Numbered from the stretch's first letter, positions 7,693 through 20,325 are shown. The stretch is DNA of 54,853 bases from an uncultured Myxococcales bacterium (GCA_937872925.1 CALMUT010000095.1:1-54853), one strand, 5' to 3'. Notes: generated by a model from the letters alone, not told the origin. Made by a program: numbers and translations.

Positions 7693-9174
7693 CTAGATCC
7701 CCATCACCTGTTTGGCCCAGGCGCTGCCGTAGGTCTTGACCACGAAGGCGCGCAGATTCGCTGCGTCCGGACTAGTCAGGATCTTGTTGTAGTAGTCGTC
7801 GACCTTGTTCCATTTGAACTCGGTGCGATTGTGCGTGTCGAAATACAGCTTCATGCTTCGCTCAGTGTTCCACTTTAGAAACTCGCGGAACTGCGCATAG
7901 GAAGAGAAGTAGTTCGGATCCTTGGCCTCTACAGCCATCGCCAGGGCAATGCCGTATACGGTGAACTCCAAGGAGCCGAAGACGTCGCGCCAACCGTCCT
8001 TCCACTTGCCTTCCAGCACCATGTTCAGACCGGACTCGGTGCCGTTGGTGTAGGCGACCCACTCGTCCCATAGGTACATGGGCGTGTCGTTCCACGCCTG
8101 GGATCCTTGCAGATACAGACTGTAGCGGCTTTCACGCAGACTTTGCGGCACGTAGCTATTGGCGTCACTCTTCCAGATGTTGGGTTCGACGATGATCACG
8201 CCCTTGTTGTGGCCGACGTAGAACCCGTTGGCCTTCTTGCCAGTAGTGTTTTTGTAGTTGCGCAAGTGTGAGTTGATGCCGTGGGTGGTCTCGTGCACGT
8301 GCGTGACCTTGTCGGCGTCGTAATAGGTGTTGCCGTAGGACGCGGGCAGGTGCTGGATCACGTCGGTCATGTACGAGCTCCAGGCCCCGTTGGTCTGGCT
8401 TTGCTGCGCGGGCCACTCGATCCAGGTCACGGCGCCTGGCGCAAAACCGCCGCTACCGCCGCTACCCGTCGCACCACCCGTGCTGCTGCTGCCGCCGCTG
8501 CCCGTTGCACCCCCAGTGCTCGTCGTGCCGCCGCTGCTGGTGCCGCCTCCGCTGCCGCCACTACCCGACGTGCCGCCGGCGCCGCCGCCACAGGTCCCAC
8601 AGCCAAACAAGCTCACCTCGTTGACGCAGACCTGATCCCACTCCGTCTGACAGCAATAGTTGTCCTGTGCGCAGACACAGTTCTGCACCGTCGCGTCTCC
8701 GCAACCCGGCGTACCGGTCGTGGGCGCACAACACGCGACGGTTGCGCTGCCGCCGCCTCCGCCGGGCGCGCCACCGCTGCTGGGCGTGCCGCCACTGCCG
8801 CCGCCTCCACTGCCCGGCGTGCCACCCGTGTTCGGCGTTCCGCCAGAATTCGGTGCGCCCCCGGAATTCGGTGTGCCACCCGTGCTGGTCGACGCGCCGA
8901 CGCCACCGGTGAGCCCGCTGCCACCGCCACTTGCAGAACCGCCCGCCCCGGAGCCAACACAAGCGTTCACGCAGCTATCGGTCTGCCCGGTGGCACAGAA
9001 ACAACGCTCGAAACACGATCCGCAGTTCTGACAGCCGGCTGCGGGCGTGCAGCTATTGGCGCCAACTTGTCCCGCCTGGCCGGCGGCGCTCGGTCCGCCA
9101 CCGTCTTCGGCGCTCACCGCGCAGGCGAGGGAGCCCACCGACCACAGCACCAACGCTAATTGCGAAAGTCGCAC
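7693..9174 (-). CDS. Secreted gluzincin-like zinc metalloprotease lipoprotein
   Basis: 493 residues: signal peptide with lipobox GSLACA, then a Cys-rich module (CTPAAGCQNCGSCFERCFC). Two long Gly/Ser/Thr linkers flank a second module (CCAPTTGTPGCGD, CVCAQDNYCC, WDQVC, GCGTCGG), a pattern recurring in myxobacterial surface proteins. The C-terminal ~230 residues form a catalytic-looking domain with HETTH at 294-298 and LWDEWVAYTNGTESG about 75 residues later; the Glu in WDEW is the probable third zinc ligand. That arrangement fits a gluzincin rather than a metzincin. Its stop codon is preceded by a complete domain and the gene follows the PEGA-protein gene by 11 nt, so it is the third gene of a trypsin-PEGA-metalloprotease operon. 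Confidence 0.82.
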   Translation of the reverse strand: MRLSQLALVLWSVGSLACAVSAEDGGGPSAAGQAGQVGANSCTPAAGCQNCGSCFERCFCATGQTDSCVNACVGSGAGGSASGGGSGLTGGVGASTSTGGTPNSGGAPNSGGTPNTGGTPGSGGGGSGGTPSSGGAPGGGGGSATVACCAPTTGTPGCGDATVQNCVCAQDNYCCQTEWDQVCVNEVSLFGCGTCGGGAGGTSGSGGSGGGTSSGGTTSTGGATGSGGSSSTGGATGSGGSGGFAPGAVTWIEWPAQQSQTNGAWSSYMTDVIQHLPASYGNTYYDADKVTHVHETTHGINSHLRNYKNTTGKKANGFYVGHNKGVIIVEPNIWKSDANSYVPQSLRESRYSLYLQGSQAWNDTPMYLWDEWVAYTNGTESGLNMVLEGKWKDGWRDVFGSLEFTVYGIALAMAVEAKDPNYFSSYAQFREFLKWNTERSMKLYFDTHNRTEFKWNKVDDYYNKILTSPDAANLRAFVVKTYGSAWAKQVMGI

Positions 9175-9185
9175 GGCATGCCTCC

Positions 9186-10874
9186 TTAAAATTTCACGGC
9201 GACGGTACGTCGCGCGCCGGGCGCCAGCATCACGCTTTGCGCGCGGCGCCCGTGGTCGGGATGAATGAAGACCACGCTGTGGGATCCGGCCTTGAGCTTC
9301 ACGGAGACCTGTGGCGTTTGCCCCAAAGGACGCCCGTCCACGACCACATTCGATGCCGGGATGGAGTTCAAGTTGAGATAGCCGAATTGCACACTCGGCC
9401 GAGGCGCCGGTGGCAGAGTCGGCAGCGCCGCAACTGTGGCGGGCGCGGATGGCACCGCAGGAGCGGGAGCCGGAGCGCCTACGGGTTCCGCGGGAAGCGC
9501 GGAAACGTCGATGGATTCCGCGGCGACTTCAGTGAACATCTGCTGCTCGGGAGTCAGGTCGAAATGCACGCTGCCAGGCTCATCCTCGAGTGTCCGCAAC
9601 GCGCGAGGCGCCGGCGCGATGAACCCAGGCGCGACGACGCTCACGAAGTGAAATCCCGGCTTCAGTTCGTCGATCACGCAGGGCGAAGCTTCGCAGCGTC
9701 GATTTCCGTCCACAAAGACCTCCAGGGGCGCCACGCGAAAGCCTCCCACCTGCGCGACCGTCACGATCAGCGCGGGAGCTTCGCCTGCGGCGGCGGCGCG
9801 CGCGCGCGCCTGCATGATCAGCGTGCCGAGCAAGAAGAGCGCAATGCCGCAGAGCGCTCCCGCAGCGACGGACAGCGCACGGAAGCGAGCGGGTGGCTTG
9901 CGACGGCGCTCAACATTCTGCGCGACGGGCACCACACTGTCGCGAGCGTCGAGCCTGGAGTCCGGCAGTTCTCTCGGTTCGACCTGCATGCGCACGCGTT
10001 CCGACGCCAGCGCGCGGCGGCCGGGCAGCGTGGCAGCATCGTGTTCCGGCGAACTGGGCGGCGGCGTAGGCGCTGGCAGCTTCGCGCGCACCCGGGCTTC
10101 CGGATAGTCCGAAAGTCGCGGGCGCTCGGGATCTGCGCGACGCTCGGACAACGGTGGGCTCGATGCGGGCGCAGGGCGTGGCGAAGGCGAAGGCGCATAC
10201 GCCTCCGCACTCAGGCCCGTCGGCACACGTGGAGGCGGCGGCAGCGGTGACGGGCGCGGTGGAGCGACGTGCAATCGCACCCGCCCACTACGCGGCGAAC
10301 GACTGCGTGCCGCGGGCGCTGGCTCGAACACGGGAAGGGGAGGCAGCGGCGTACGCCGGGAGCGATCCGCGGGTCGCGACGCCCTCGGCTCCACGACTCG
10401 CAGGGGCACGGGGTACACCGGCTTGGCTTGCTCGGCTGTGGCTTGCTCGACCGCCCCTTGCAGCGGAGGGCCGCCGTGCCACACCGGCTTGGGTGGTGAG
10501 CTGTCCTTTTCGAGGGTTTCTTCGACTTCGTCGTCGTCGGGCACACAGTCCAGGACGCCGGTGATCTCGTCCCGACGATTCTCGCCCGAGGCGATGTGCA
10601 GCGCGGGAGCGGTGTCGTTGCTCGCAGCGATGGCTTCGGGTGGTCCGCTCACCACGGTGTCGAGATCCGACTCCGAGTCGTACTCGACTGGAACGATGTA
10701 TGACTCCGAAAGTTCCTCGACGATGCTGATCTCGGCAGCGTCTGCTTCGTCGGGCGCGTCGGATTCGATGGCCACGACACTGCCTGTGAACGTCGCTTCT
10801 TCCGCGTCTGCTTCGTCGTCGATCACCACAAGGCTGCCGGTGAACGTGGGCTCCGAGTGCTGTGTGTGCATCAT
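9186..10874 (-). CDS. Membrane-anchored protein with acidic/Pro-rich cytoplasmic part and two PEGA-type domains
   Basis: 562 residues from the first of two consecutive ATG codons at 10874. The first ~130 residues are acidic and carry the motif TFTGS twice (EPTFTGSLVVIDD and EATFTGSVVAIES). Residues about 150-330 are Pro/Arg-rich and look disordered. One membrane segment (SVAAGALCGIALFLLGTLIM) follows, then two extracytoplasmic PEGA-like modules: PLEVFVDGNRRC with GFHFVSVVAPGF, and ASNVVVDGRPLGQTP with GSHSVVFIHPDHGR. PEGA repeats are small beta folds often near the cell wall in myxobacteria. The start overlaps the trypsin-like gene's stop by 4 nt (ATGA), so the two are translationally coupled. 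The frame stays open upstream for 228 more codons, but that part is a shadow of the trypsin gene. Confidence 0.78.
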   Translation of the reverse strand: MMHTQHSEPTFTGSLVVIDDEADAEEATFTGSVVAIESDAPDEADAAEISIVEELSESYIVPVEYDSESDLDTVVSGPPEAIAASNDTAPALHIASGENRRDEITGVLDCVPDDDEVEETLEKDSSPPKPVWHGGPPLQGAVEQATAEQAKPVYPVPLRVVEPRASRPADRSRRTPLPPLPVFEPAPAARSRSPRSGRVRLHVAPPRPSPLPPPPRVPTGLSAEAYAPSPSPRPAPASSPPLSERRADPERPRLSDYPEARVRAKLPAPTPPPSSPEHDAATLPGRRALASERVRMQVEPRELPDSRLDARDSVVPVAQNVERRRKPPARFRALSVAAGALCGIALFLLGTLIMQARARAAAAGEAPALIVTVAQVGGFRVAPLEVFVDGNRRCEASPCVIDELKPGFHFVSVVAPGFIAPAPRALRTLEDEPGSVHFDLTPEQQMFTEVAAESIDVSALPAEPVGAPAPAPAVPSAPATVAALPTLPPAPRPSVQFGYLNLNSIPASNVVVDGRPLGQTPQVSVKLKAGSHSVVFIHPDHGRRAQSVMLAPGARRTVAVKF

Positions 10875-12271
10875 CTGCGTCCTCTTCTTTTTCGGCCCGC
10901 CGCGAGCGCGCCCAAGACCAAGAATCCGAAGTTCCCACCCGAGTTGCCGCCCCTCGCGTTGCCGCTCATTGCGCAGCCGGCTGTGGTCGGCTCCTCGCGC
11001 GGAGTGAGCGACGAGCCACCCGCCCCAAAGTCCGGCGGTGACTGCGGGCCGCTGCCATAAGGCGTGCACGCCGCTGCGCACGACACGGCGTTGCCGGTGG
11101 CACATCGACAGCGATCGTCGCAGCTCTGGCACGCGCTGCAGTCCGGCGCCAGGGTGCAGCCGGGGAAGCTGTGATCCGGCGGCGCGCCGGGGCTGCCTCC
11201 AAAGTTGGGCGCTGCGCCACCCGCGCCCGGGTTGCCGCCACCGCTCGGGTCGCCGCCGGATCCAGGGCTGCCGCCGGATCCGGGCCCTCCACCAGCGCCG
11301 GGACCGCCACCGCTTGCACCCGTGTTGCCCGTGTTCGCGCCGCCGCCCGCGCCAAATCCGCCCGAAGCACTGCCCCCCGCGCCGGTCACCCCCCCCGTCG
11401 AGGAACCCCCCCCGCCTCCATAGGGCGCGCCGCAGGTGGACGACGGACCGGAGAGCTGTCCCGCACAGCCGTTGCTCCACGTGCCGTTGCTGGCGCCCGG
11501 ATCCGTCGGGAAGCCCGTGCAACCCGGCCCTGGACTCCACGTTCCGTTTTGATGACACGGCGTCAAATCGACGCCCGCGCTTTGCTCGAGCCAGTCAATA
11601 GCGCTGTGCATCATCGAGTAGTAGCCGCCGCCGCCGCAGTACTCGCCGTAGGACGTAATGCCGAACACTCGCCAGCTGCCGTCGTTCAGGCGAATGTAGA
11701 CCGGACCGCCGGAGTCGCCGTAGCAAGTGTCCTTGCCGTTGCCACCGATGTGCGCTTCGCCGTTCTTGATGGAATTCAGAGCCATCGTGACTTCGCGCTT
11801 CGGGCCCCATCCCAGATTGTCGTTCGCCTGGCCAAACCCCACTGCCGTGACCTGCGCGCCAGGAGCCAGCGCCTGGGTTTCGCAGCCCATCAGGATCGGC
11901 ACGATGGGCACGCTCGTCACCGGTTGGGACAGCTTGCAAAACGCTACGTCGCGACCGCTAGAGCTGTAGTACTTGGGATCGGCCTTACAGAACTTGGTCG
12001 AAACCTTGAACGCCGGAGAGTTCTGATTGTCACCGAATGCGACGCTGCCCGGGCTGCCGCCCTCGACGCAGTGCGCGGCGAAGACCACGACCTCGGGATG
12101 CACCAATGTCCCAGTGCATCCCCCGAGGGATACGGTGGTCGGCCAGGCGCAGGGCTTGATCTTGGCGCCGCCGTAGATGGCCTGGGGCTCGCTGGCGCTG
12201 GCGGCAGCTGCGCAAAAGCTGAGCGCCAGGGACAGCGCGGTGGCAGTGGCTTGTTTCCAGCAGTGTTGCAT
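10871..12271 (-). CDS. Trypsin-like serine protease with MYXO-CTERM-like sorting tail
   Basis: 466 residues. A signal peptide (ends AAASAS) is followed by a trypsin fold with all three catalytic residues visible: His in FAAHCVEGG, Asp in GRDVAFCKL and Ser in CYGDSGGPVYI. The domain ends near residue 240 with IDWLEQSAG. A Cys-containing tail and a Gly/Ser linker follow, then a second Cys-rich module (CTLAPDCSACQSCDDRCRC). The C-terminus has a lone Cys (TTAGCAMSG), a short hydrophobic stretch (FGFLVLGALAAG) and RKRRGRR, the layout of the MYXO-CTERM sorting signal that retains proteins at the cell surface. First gene of an operon with the PEGA protein and the gluzincin. The N-terminus of the mature enzyme (IYGG) lies only four residues after the likely signal cleavage, so a long propeptide is absent. 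Confidence 0.88.
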   Translation of the reverse strand: MQHCWKQATATALSLALSFCAAAASASEPQAIYGGAKIKPCAWPTTVSLGGCTGTLVHPEVVVFAAHCVEGGSPGSVAFGDNQNSPAFKVSTKFCKADPKYYSSSGRDVAFCKLSQPVTSVPIVPILMGCETQALAPGAQVTAVGFGQANDNLGWGPKREVTMALNSIKNGEAHIGGNGKDTCYGDSGGPVYIRLNDGSWRVFGITSYGEYCGGGGYYSMMHSAIDWLEQSAGVDLTPCHQNGTWSPGPGCTGFPTDPGASNGTWSNGCAGQLSGPSSTCGAPYGGGGGSSTGGVTGAGGSASGGFGAGGGANTGNTGASGGGPGAGGGPGSGGSPGSGGDPSGGGNPGAGGAAPNFGGSPGAPPDHSFPGCTLAPDCSACQSCDDRCRCATGNAVSCAAACTPYGSGPQSPPDFGAGGSSLTPREEPTTAGCAMSGNARGGNSGGNFGFLVLGALAAGRKRRGRR

Positions 12272-12409
12272 TGTGACCCGGGTGGAAGGGCGCGGAGGTT
12301 TCCTGACGCCTCACCACACGGACACACACCGGCGGAGCCCTTTGCATGGAAAAATCGACCCGCCGGCCGACAACCCGCAGATCGACGAAAAACCTCGGCG
12401 ATCTGCCGG

Positions 12410-13327
12410 TCAGTCTTCGGCGTGGCCTTCGGGCTCGGTATGCAACAGCCGCTCGATGGTCAGATGGAAGTTGCTCTGCACGGCGCGGAACAGGCTCTCG
12501 CACTCCGAGGGGCGCATGGCGTGGCGTTGCATCAGGTGGCTCTGGGCATCTTCCAGCAGCTTGCCCCGGATCTTCGCAAGCCAGCGCGACACGGTGGAAG
12601 CGTCGACGCTATGCAGCCGCGATAGCTCGGTGAGGGTGAGGCGATCGATCACGTACATGCGCAGCAGATTTCGCTGCTCGCCGGTCAGGCGCCGAAATGC
12701 CTCGGCAACGGCTTCCGACAGCGCCGAGGCATACCGGGCCCGGATCACCTCGAGTTCTGGATCCCGCGCGTCGTCCGCAATGCGTGAAGCGAGCACATCG
12801 TCGTCGCGGGGCGCATGCCGCCGTTCCGCGCGCTGCGCGTTTAACGCCGTACGCACCACCACCACACGCATCCAGCCGCCCAGGCTACCGTGCCCCGAGT
12901 ACTGGGCCAGCTTCGCCGGCTTGTCCTGCTGCCCCACGAACAGTTTGACACGGGCGCGCTGCACCGCCTCTTCTTTGGCAGTCGCGGACAAGCTCAAGCG
13001 GCGCAGACCGACCTCGGCCTCGGCGCTGAACATCTTTTCTAGCTCTGTGACCGCTGCGTCCTGTCCGCTGACGGCACAGAAACACAGCCACAGCTCCTCG
13101 AATCGCAGACTGCGCATCGCGGCAGCCGCGTCCTCGGGCTGCCCAAAGCGCTCAGCGACGAAGGCGAGGAACTCGGCCTGGCGCTGCACAAACTCCGGAC
13201 GCGCAGCCCCCAATGAGGCAAGTCCCGCGCGCAGCAGAGCGTCCACTTCCGCACGCAGCTCGGGCGGCCACTGAGAAATCGCGGCGTGTTCAAAGAACGC
13301 CTGCGTTGTTGGCGCTTCGTCGCTCAT
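12410..13327 (-). CDS. RNA polymerase sigma-70-family sigma factor (myxobacterial type)
   Basis: 305 residues from the ATG at 13327. The N-terminal ~100 residues are unlike region 1 of housekeeping sigma factors. Region 2 is degenerate (GSLGGWMRVVVVRTALNAQR resembles region 2.4). Region 4 is clear: LTGEQRNLLRMYVIDRLTLTELSRLH followed by the helix-turn-helix VDASTVSRWLAKIR. Size and layout resemble a lineage-specific sigma family known mainly from Myxococcales (often annotated as Sig-70_gmx1); that match is from memory of the family and was not computed. It lies 71 nt downstream of the kinase gene carrying an anti-sigma-like zinc motif, suggesting that the kinase protein controls it. Frames extending further upstream are antisense or non-coding. 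Confidence 0.8.
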   Translation of the reverse strand: MSDEAPTTQAFFEHAAISQWPPELRAEVDALLRAGLASLGAARPEFVQRQAEFLAFVAERFGQPEDAAAAMRSLRFEELWLCFCAVSGQDAAVTELEKMFSAEAEVGLRRLSLSATAKEEAVQRARVKLFVGQQDKPAKLAQYSGHGSLGGWMRVVVVRTALNAQRAERRHAPRDDDVLASRIADDARDPELEVIRARYASALSEAVAEAFRRLTGEQRNLLRMYVIDRLTLTELSRLHSVDASTVSRWLAKIRGKLLEDAQSHLMQRHAMRPSECESLFRAVQSNFHLTIERLLHTEPEGHAED

Positions 13328-13398
13328 TCGCTGAGACGAACATTCCCACGGGAGCGACCATGCGATCGAGTTTTCCAGGTCTCTACAGAGTTTTCGCC

Positions 13399-15690
<2,292 letters not shown>

Positions 15691-15921
15691 GCGTGCGCCT
15701 GTGGAAAAGGCGACCCGGGCCATCCCTTAGTAGACGCCCCGACTCGATGATCTTTGCAGACGGGGCGGCCAGCAAGCAATGTCGACCCAAAACTGACACA
15801 TTTGCGCGACAAAGCGGCGGCCGCGGCCGCGCGGAGACGCGGCTCGCCCTGGATCCGGGAAATGCCTGCGGGCCCGCGCTTCGCGCTTGCAAGCGAGGGT
15901 GCGCCCGCTAGCTTCACGCCC

Positions 15922-17211
<1,290 letters not shown>

Positions 17212-17246
17212 TCCCGGTACGCCGCTTGCCATTGTGGAGCGTGCCA

Positions 17247-18182
17247 TCAGTCGAATAGGACGCCGAGGGAGAAGCGTCCGATCAACGTGACCGGAAACAG
17301 ACCGCCATTCAGATCGACAGGGTCGATGGTCGCGCGATCCGTGGCGATTTCGAGGGCGTCATCGCAGCCGTCGGTTTGGACCTGGGATACGGCGGTGGTT
17401 CCGTCAGCAAAACAGCGCTGCTGTCGATTGAGTTCCACGCCGAGACCGATGCCGCCTGCCAAGGTGAAAGCCCCCCAACTCGCTTGGCTACCAAACATGG
17501 CAAATGCCTGACGTTCCGTCACATCGACGCTATCGATAGGACCGCCGTCGTCCACGGTGTTGTAGGAGTAGCCGTAAGTGGCAAATCCTACGCGGATGAC
17601 ATATCCGTGAAAGGCAGTGCCATCGAGCCAGAAGCCGACGTCCACTGCGGCGCCACTCAGGGGACCAAGGCCGTTGGACTCTTGCTCAAGCACATCGGGT
17701 GCGCCGGATAGATTGAGGGTCGGGGGTTTCTTTTGCACAACGAAGGTGGGCACGAGCTCGACGGTCAGGAAGTCGAGCAGACCCACCTCAAGTTCAACGC
17801 CGAGCCGCCCTTCCAACAGCCAGTTGAAGGGATCGATGCGGGCCGACCAGGGGGGCATCTCGAAGCCACCTGAGCCTTCGGGCGCCTCGGGCGGAGGCGG
17901 CGCGTCGGCGATAGGCCCGGGGGGATAGATGGGATCCCGGTCATCGGGCGGCGCCGTGGGCTGGGGTTCGGTGGATCCGGTCGGGGCTTCGCCCAAGGGC
18001 GGGGCTTCGGGAACGGGCGCGACCGGCGCGGCATCGGGATCTTCCGGCGGCGGGTCCTCCGCTTCCGCAGGATCGGCGACCGCCTCAGGCGGAGTATCGG
18101 CATCCAGGGGTTGTGCCAGGACCGTCGGAGCGGCGATGGACACGGCGACGAAGAACGGAAGCCAGGATCTCATTGCAGACAT
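17247..18182 (-). CDS. Exported Pro-rich protein with outer-membrane-barrel-like C-terminal part
   Basis: 311 residues, with an in-frame ATG at 18173 as an alternative start. A signal peptide (about 1-24, ending VLAQ) precedes roughly 85 residues rich in Pro, Glu and Asp, likely a disordered periplasmic spacer. From about residue 115 the sequence alternates hydrophobic and polar residues (GRLGVELEVGLLDFLTVELVPTF and similar stretches around FHGYVIRVGFATYGYSYN), ending in FSLGVLFD, which suggests a small beta-barrel or beta-sandwich envelope protein. Only two Cys are present. It is convergent with the phosphofructokinase gene (36-nt gap). No family was recognised. Confidence 0.72.
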   Translation of the reverse strand: MSAMRSWLPFFVAVSIAAPTVLAQPLDADTPPEAVADPAEAEDPPPEDPDAAPVAPVPEAPPLGEAPTGSTEPQPTAPPDDRDPIYPPGPIADAPPPPEAPEGSGGFEMPPWSARIDPFNWLLEGRLGVELEVGLLDFLTVELVPTFVVQKKPPTLNLSGAPDVLEQESNGLGPLSGAAVDVGFWLDGTAFHGYVIRVGFATYGYSYNTVDDGGPIDSVDVTERQAFAMFGSQASWGAFTLAGGIGLGVELNRQQRCFADGTTAVSQVQTDGCDDALEIATDRATIDPVDLNGGLFPVTLIGRFSLGVLFD

Positions 18183-18360
18183 TCATAGGGCGATGGGGTC
18201 GGTGGGTAAAGGGTGTGCCCAGGCGGCGTCGCGTCAGCTGAGACGAATGCAGAGGGCGCCGCGCCAGGTTTTCTTGCGGCGCACTGTCACACTCTGGACA
18301 GGGCGGTCGATACGCAGAGGTCGCGCGCAACCAAGCGCGCACTTTCAGCGGAGACCAAGC

Positions 18361-18825
18361 ATGCACGCCACCCCGGATCCGAAAAAGCCAGCGAGAGCGT
18401 CCCTACCCGCCCGGGCCGGAGCACTCTGTTTAGCGCTGGGCACACTGACGCTGTTGATCGCGCGCGGCACTACGGGCTGCTCCGCGGACGAGAGCAGGCC
18501 CCCGGCCATCGCCAAAGAGCGCGATCTTCCCGCAAGAACCCACCCTTCGCCCGAAAGCACCGCGCCCTCGATACCAGGCAACGCCGCTCCCCCGATGCCG
18601 GGCAACGCCGCGCCGCAGCGGCCACCGGAAGCCTCCAAGGCGCCGCCCGCTGTGCCCTCCAAGAAGTCCGGTCCGCCGCCCGCAACCACCGCAACGCCGC
18701 CGCAACCTCCCCCCAGCAAGGGCGACCTGGAAGGCGAAGAAGGCCAGTTCTTCCCCGGGTCCAAGGCCGCCGTGTTTCGCCCGAGCAAGAAGGCGCCACC
18801 CAAAAAACAAGCCGTCAGCCAATGA
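18361..18825 (+). CDS. Small Pro-rich lipoprotein or membrane-anchored protein
   Basis: 154 residues. After a basic start there is one hydrophobic segment (ALCLALGTLTLLIARGTTGC); the TTGC could be a weak lipobox. The remaining ~115 residues are Pro/Ala/Lys-rich with a short internal repeat (IPGNAAP, MPGNAAP), then an acidic patch (GDLEGEEGQFFPG) and a Lys-rich tail (SKKAPPKKQA). Low complexity means no fold can be assigned. Its stop overlaps the start of the next gene by 4 nt (ATGA at 18822-18825), good support for it being translated and coupled to the hydroxylase. Confidence 0.65.
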   Translation: MHATPDPKKPARASLPARAGALCLALGTLTLLIARGTTGCSADESRPPAIAKERDLPARTHPSPESTAPSIPGNAAPPMPGNAAPQRPPEASKAPPAVPSKKSGPPPATTATPPQPPPSKGDLEGEEGQFFPGSKAAVFRPSKKAPPKKQAVSQ

Positions 18826-19739
18826 TCGAAGCGGTGATCGGCGCGTGCATCAGCCTCGGCGCGCTCGGGATGGTGCTCGGCTCCATGGAGCGCGCCTTCC
18901 CCGCGCGCCGACAGCGGTTCTTTCGCCCCGAGTGGGGCACCGACGCGCTGTTCTTTCTGGGGCAGTACTTCGTCTTCGGCGGCCTGACGGCGTTTGTGCT
19001 GGCCAAAGTGGACGGCTGCTTCGGCGTTGCGGCGCTGTCCGGTCTGCGCCCTTGGAGCGCACAGATCCCCTTGCCCCTGCGCGCGCTGCTCGCCCTCGCG
19101 CTGGGTGATGTGTGCATTTACTGGTTCCACCGCGCGTGCCACCGCTTCGACTTCTTGTGGCGCTTCCACGCGGTGCACCACTCCTCGGAACGACTCGATT
19201 TTCTGGCGGCATACCGTGAGCACCCCTTCGACGGCGTCTGCACGGTGCTACTTCTGAACCTGCCCGGGATCGCCATCGGTCTGCCCTTTGAAGCGCTCGG
19301 CGGCTTGATCGCCTTCCGCGGCGCGTGGGCGATCTTCATTCATTCTAATGTGCGCGTTCCTTTGGGCCCGCTGCGCGTGCTGTTCGGAGCCCCCGAGCTG
19401 CATCACTATCATCACGCTCGCGTGCCGCGCACCTTGCACAACTTCGCCAACCTCGCGCCCTGGCTCGACGTGCTCTTCGGCACGTACTACTTGCCCAGCG
19501 AGCACGAGTCCTACGAGCTCGGACTCACCGACCCATGGCCACGGGGATACGTTGCGCAGCTGCTGCGGCCCTTCGGCATCCAGGCGCGCTGGCTCGGTGC
19601 GGACCAACCTCCGCGCTCGGAAGCTCAGTCCGAAGCGGCGTCTGCTGCGCCACCATCCACGCCCGCGCCGCAGGGCTTGGGCGGGCCGGTGTCCGGAACC
19701 GGCACGCTGGGCGGTAGGTTCGCGGGGTCGACGCACTGA
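18822..19739 (+). CDS. Fatty acid hydroxylase / sterol desaturase superfamily membrane protein
   Basis: 305 residues with three to four membrane segments in the first ~190. The superfamily's three His clusters are present: HRACH near residue 106, HAVHH near 115 and HHYHH near 195; together they should bind a di-iron centre that hydroxylates or desaturates a lipid. The NFANLAPWLDVLFGTYY stretch is typical of the family's C-terminal part. The last ~40 residues are Ala/Ser/Pro-rich and lie opposite the 3' end of the convergent lipoprotein gene (115-nt overlap), so they may be a neutral run-on tail. Start is coupled to the small upstream gene. The lipid substrate is unknown; sterol-linked functions occur in some myxobacteria. 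Confidence 0.88.
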   Translation: MIEAVIGACISLGALGMVLGSMERAFPARRQRFFRPEWGTDALFFLGQYFVFGGLTAFVLAKVDGCFGVAALSGLRPWSAQIPLPLRALLALALGDVCIYWFHRACHRFDFLWRFHAVHHSSERLDFLAAYREHPFDGVCTVLLLNLPGIAIGLPFEALGGLIAFRGAWAIFIHSNVRVPLGPLRVLFGAPELHHYHHARVPRTLHNFANLAPWLDVLFGTYYLPSEHESYELGLTDPWPRGYVAQLLRPFGIQARWLGADQPPRSEAQSEAASAAPPSTPAPQGLGGPVSGTGTLGGRFAGSTH

Positions 19740-20209
19740 TTGAGGATCGGTGCGTAGTAGCCGCAGAATCCCGTGCCCAGACAGCAGCCCGGCAGCGTGA
19801 AGCTCGATACCGTGATGGACGGGCAATTCGGATCGCCCGCGTCCGCGGGCACGTTGGCGTCGATCCCTCCGTCGAGTACCTCGTCCAGGGTCACGCAGCC
19901 TAGACCGATCGCGGTGCCGTCGTAGCCGCAGCTGTCGTCCGGCTTGCAGCAGCCGGGCGCAACCTGGCCCAGTCCCGGACAGTTGGCCGCAACACACGCG
20001 CCCCCGCCACCGGTGCCACCCCCGCTCGACCCACCCGCGCCGGAGCTGCCGCCGCTTCCGGAACTGCCGCCGGTGCTGGAATCCGTTCCCGCGTCCGCGG
20101 CCGTCTTGCCGCCGCCGCCATCGGAATCTGAGTCCCCGCCGCAAGCCGCTGGCGCGCCGAAAGCCAAGCCCATTGCCACAATTACCGCACCAAAACCCGT
20201 GTTTTTCAT
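19625..20209 (-). CDS. Cys-rich lipoprotein
   Basis: 194 residues from the ATG at 20209 (the GTG six bases upstream would add only two residues). The signal peptide carries lipobox PAACG near residue 23. An Asp/Gly/Ser-rich linker is followed by two CC-containing modules: CPGLGQVAPGCCKPDDSCGYD and CPSITVSSFTLPGCCLGTGFCGYY. The near duplication of xPGCCxxxxxCGY suggests that the domain arose by tandem repetition. The C-terminal ~35 residues are Pro/Gly/Ala-rich and overlap the convergent hydroxylase gene. Function unknown. Confidence 0.78.
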   Translation of the reverse strand: MKNTGFGAVIVAMGLAFGAPAACGGDSDSDGGGGKTAADAGTDSSTGGSSGSGGSSGAGGSSGGGTGGGGACVAANCPGLGQVAPGCCKPDDSCGYDGTAIGLGCVTLDEVLDGGIDANVPADAGDPNCPSITVSSFTLPGCCLGTGFCGYYAPILNQCVDPANLPPSVPVPDTGPPKPCGAGVDGGAADAASD

Positions 20210-20325
20210 GGCCACGGCGACAAGTTAGCATGAAGCCGGACGGCCGCCTCCCCGGCGTTTCTCGAAATCAGCAAATCCATGGGGTGGCTGGGGCGTATCA
20301 CTGACTCGCGCGGAGGAATTTCGGC

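Noticed and set aside
10875..11558. 228-codon N-terminal extension of the PEGA protein
   Set aside because: Entirely inside the trypsin-like gene in another frame; the ATG at 10874 with an ATGA overlap explains the start.
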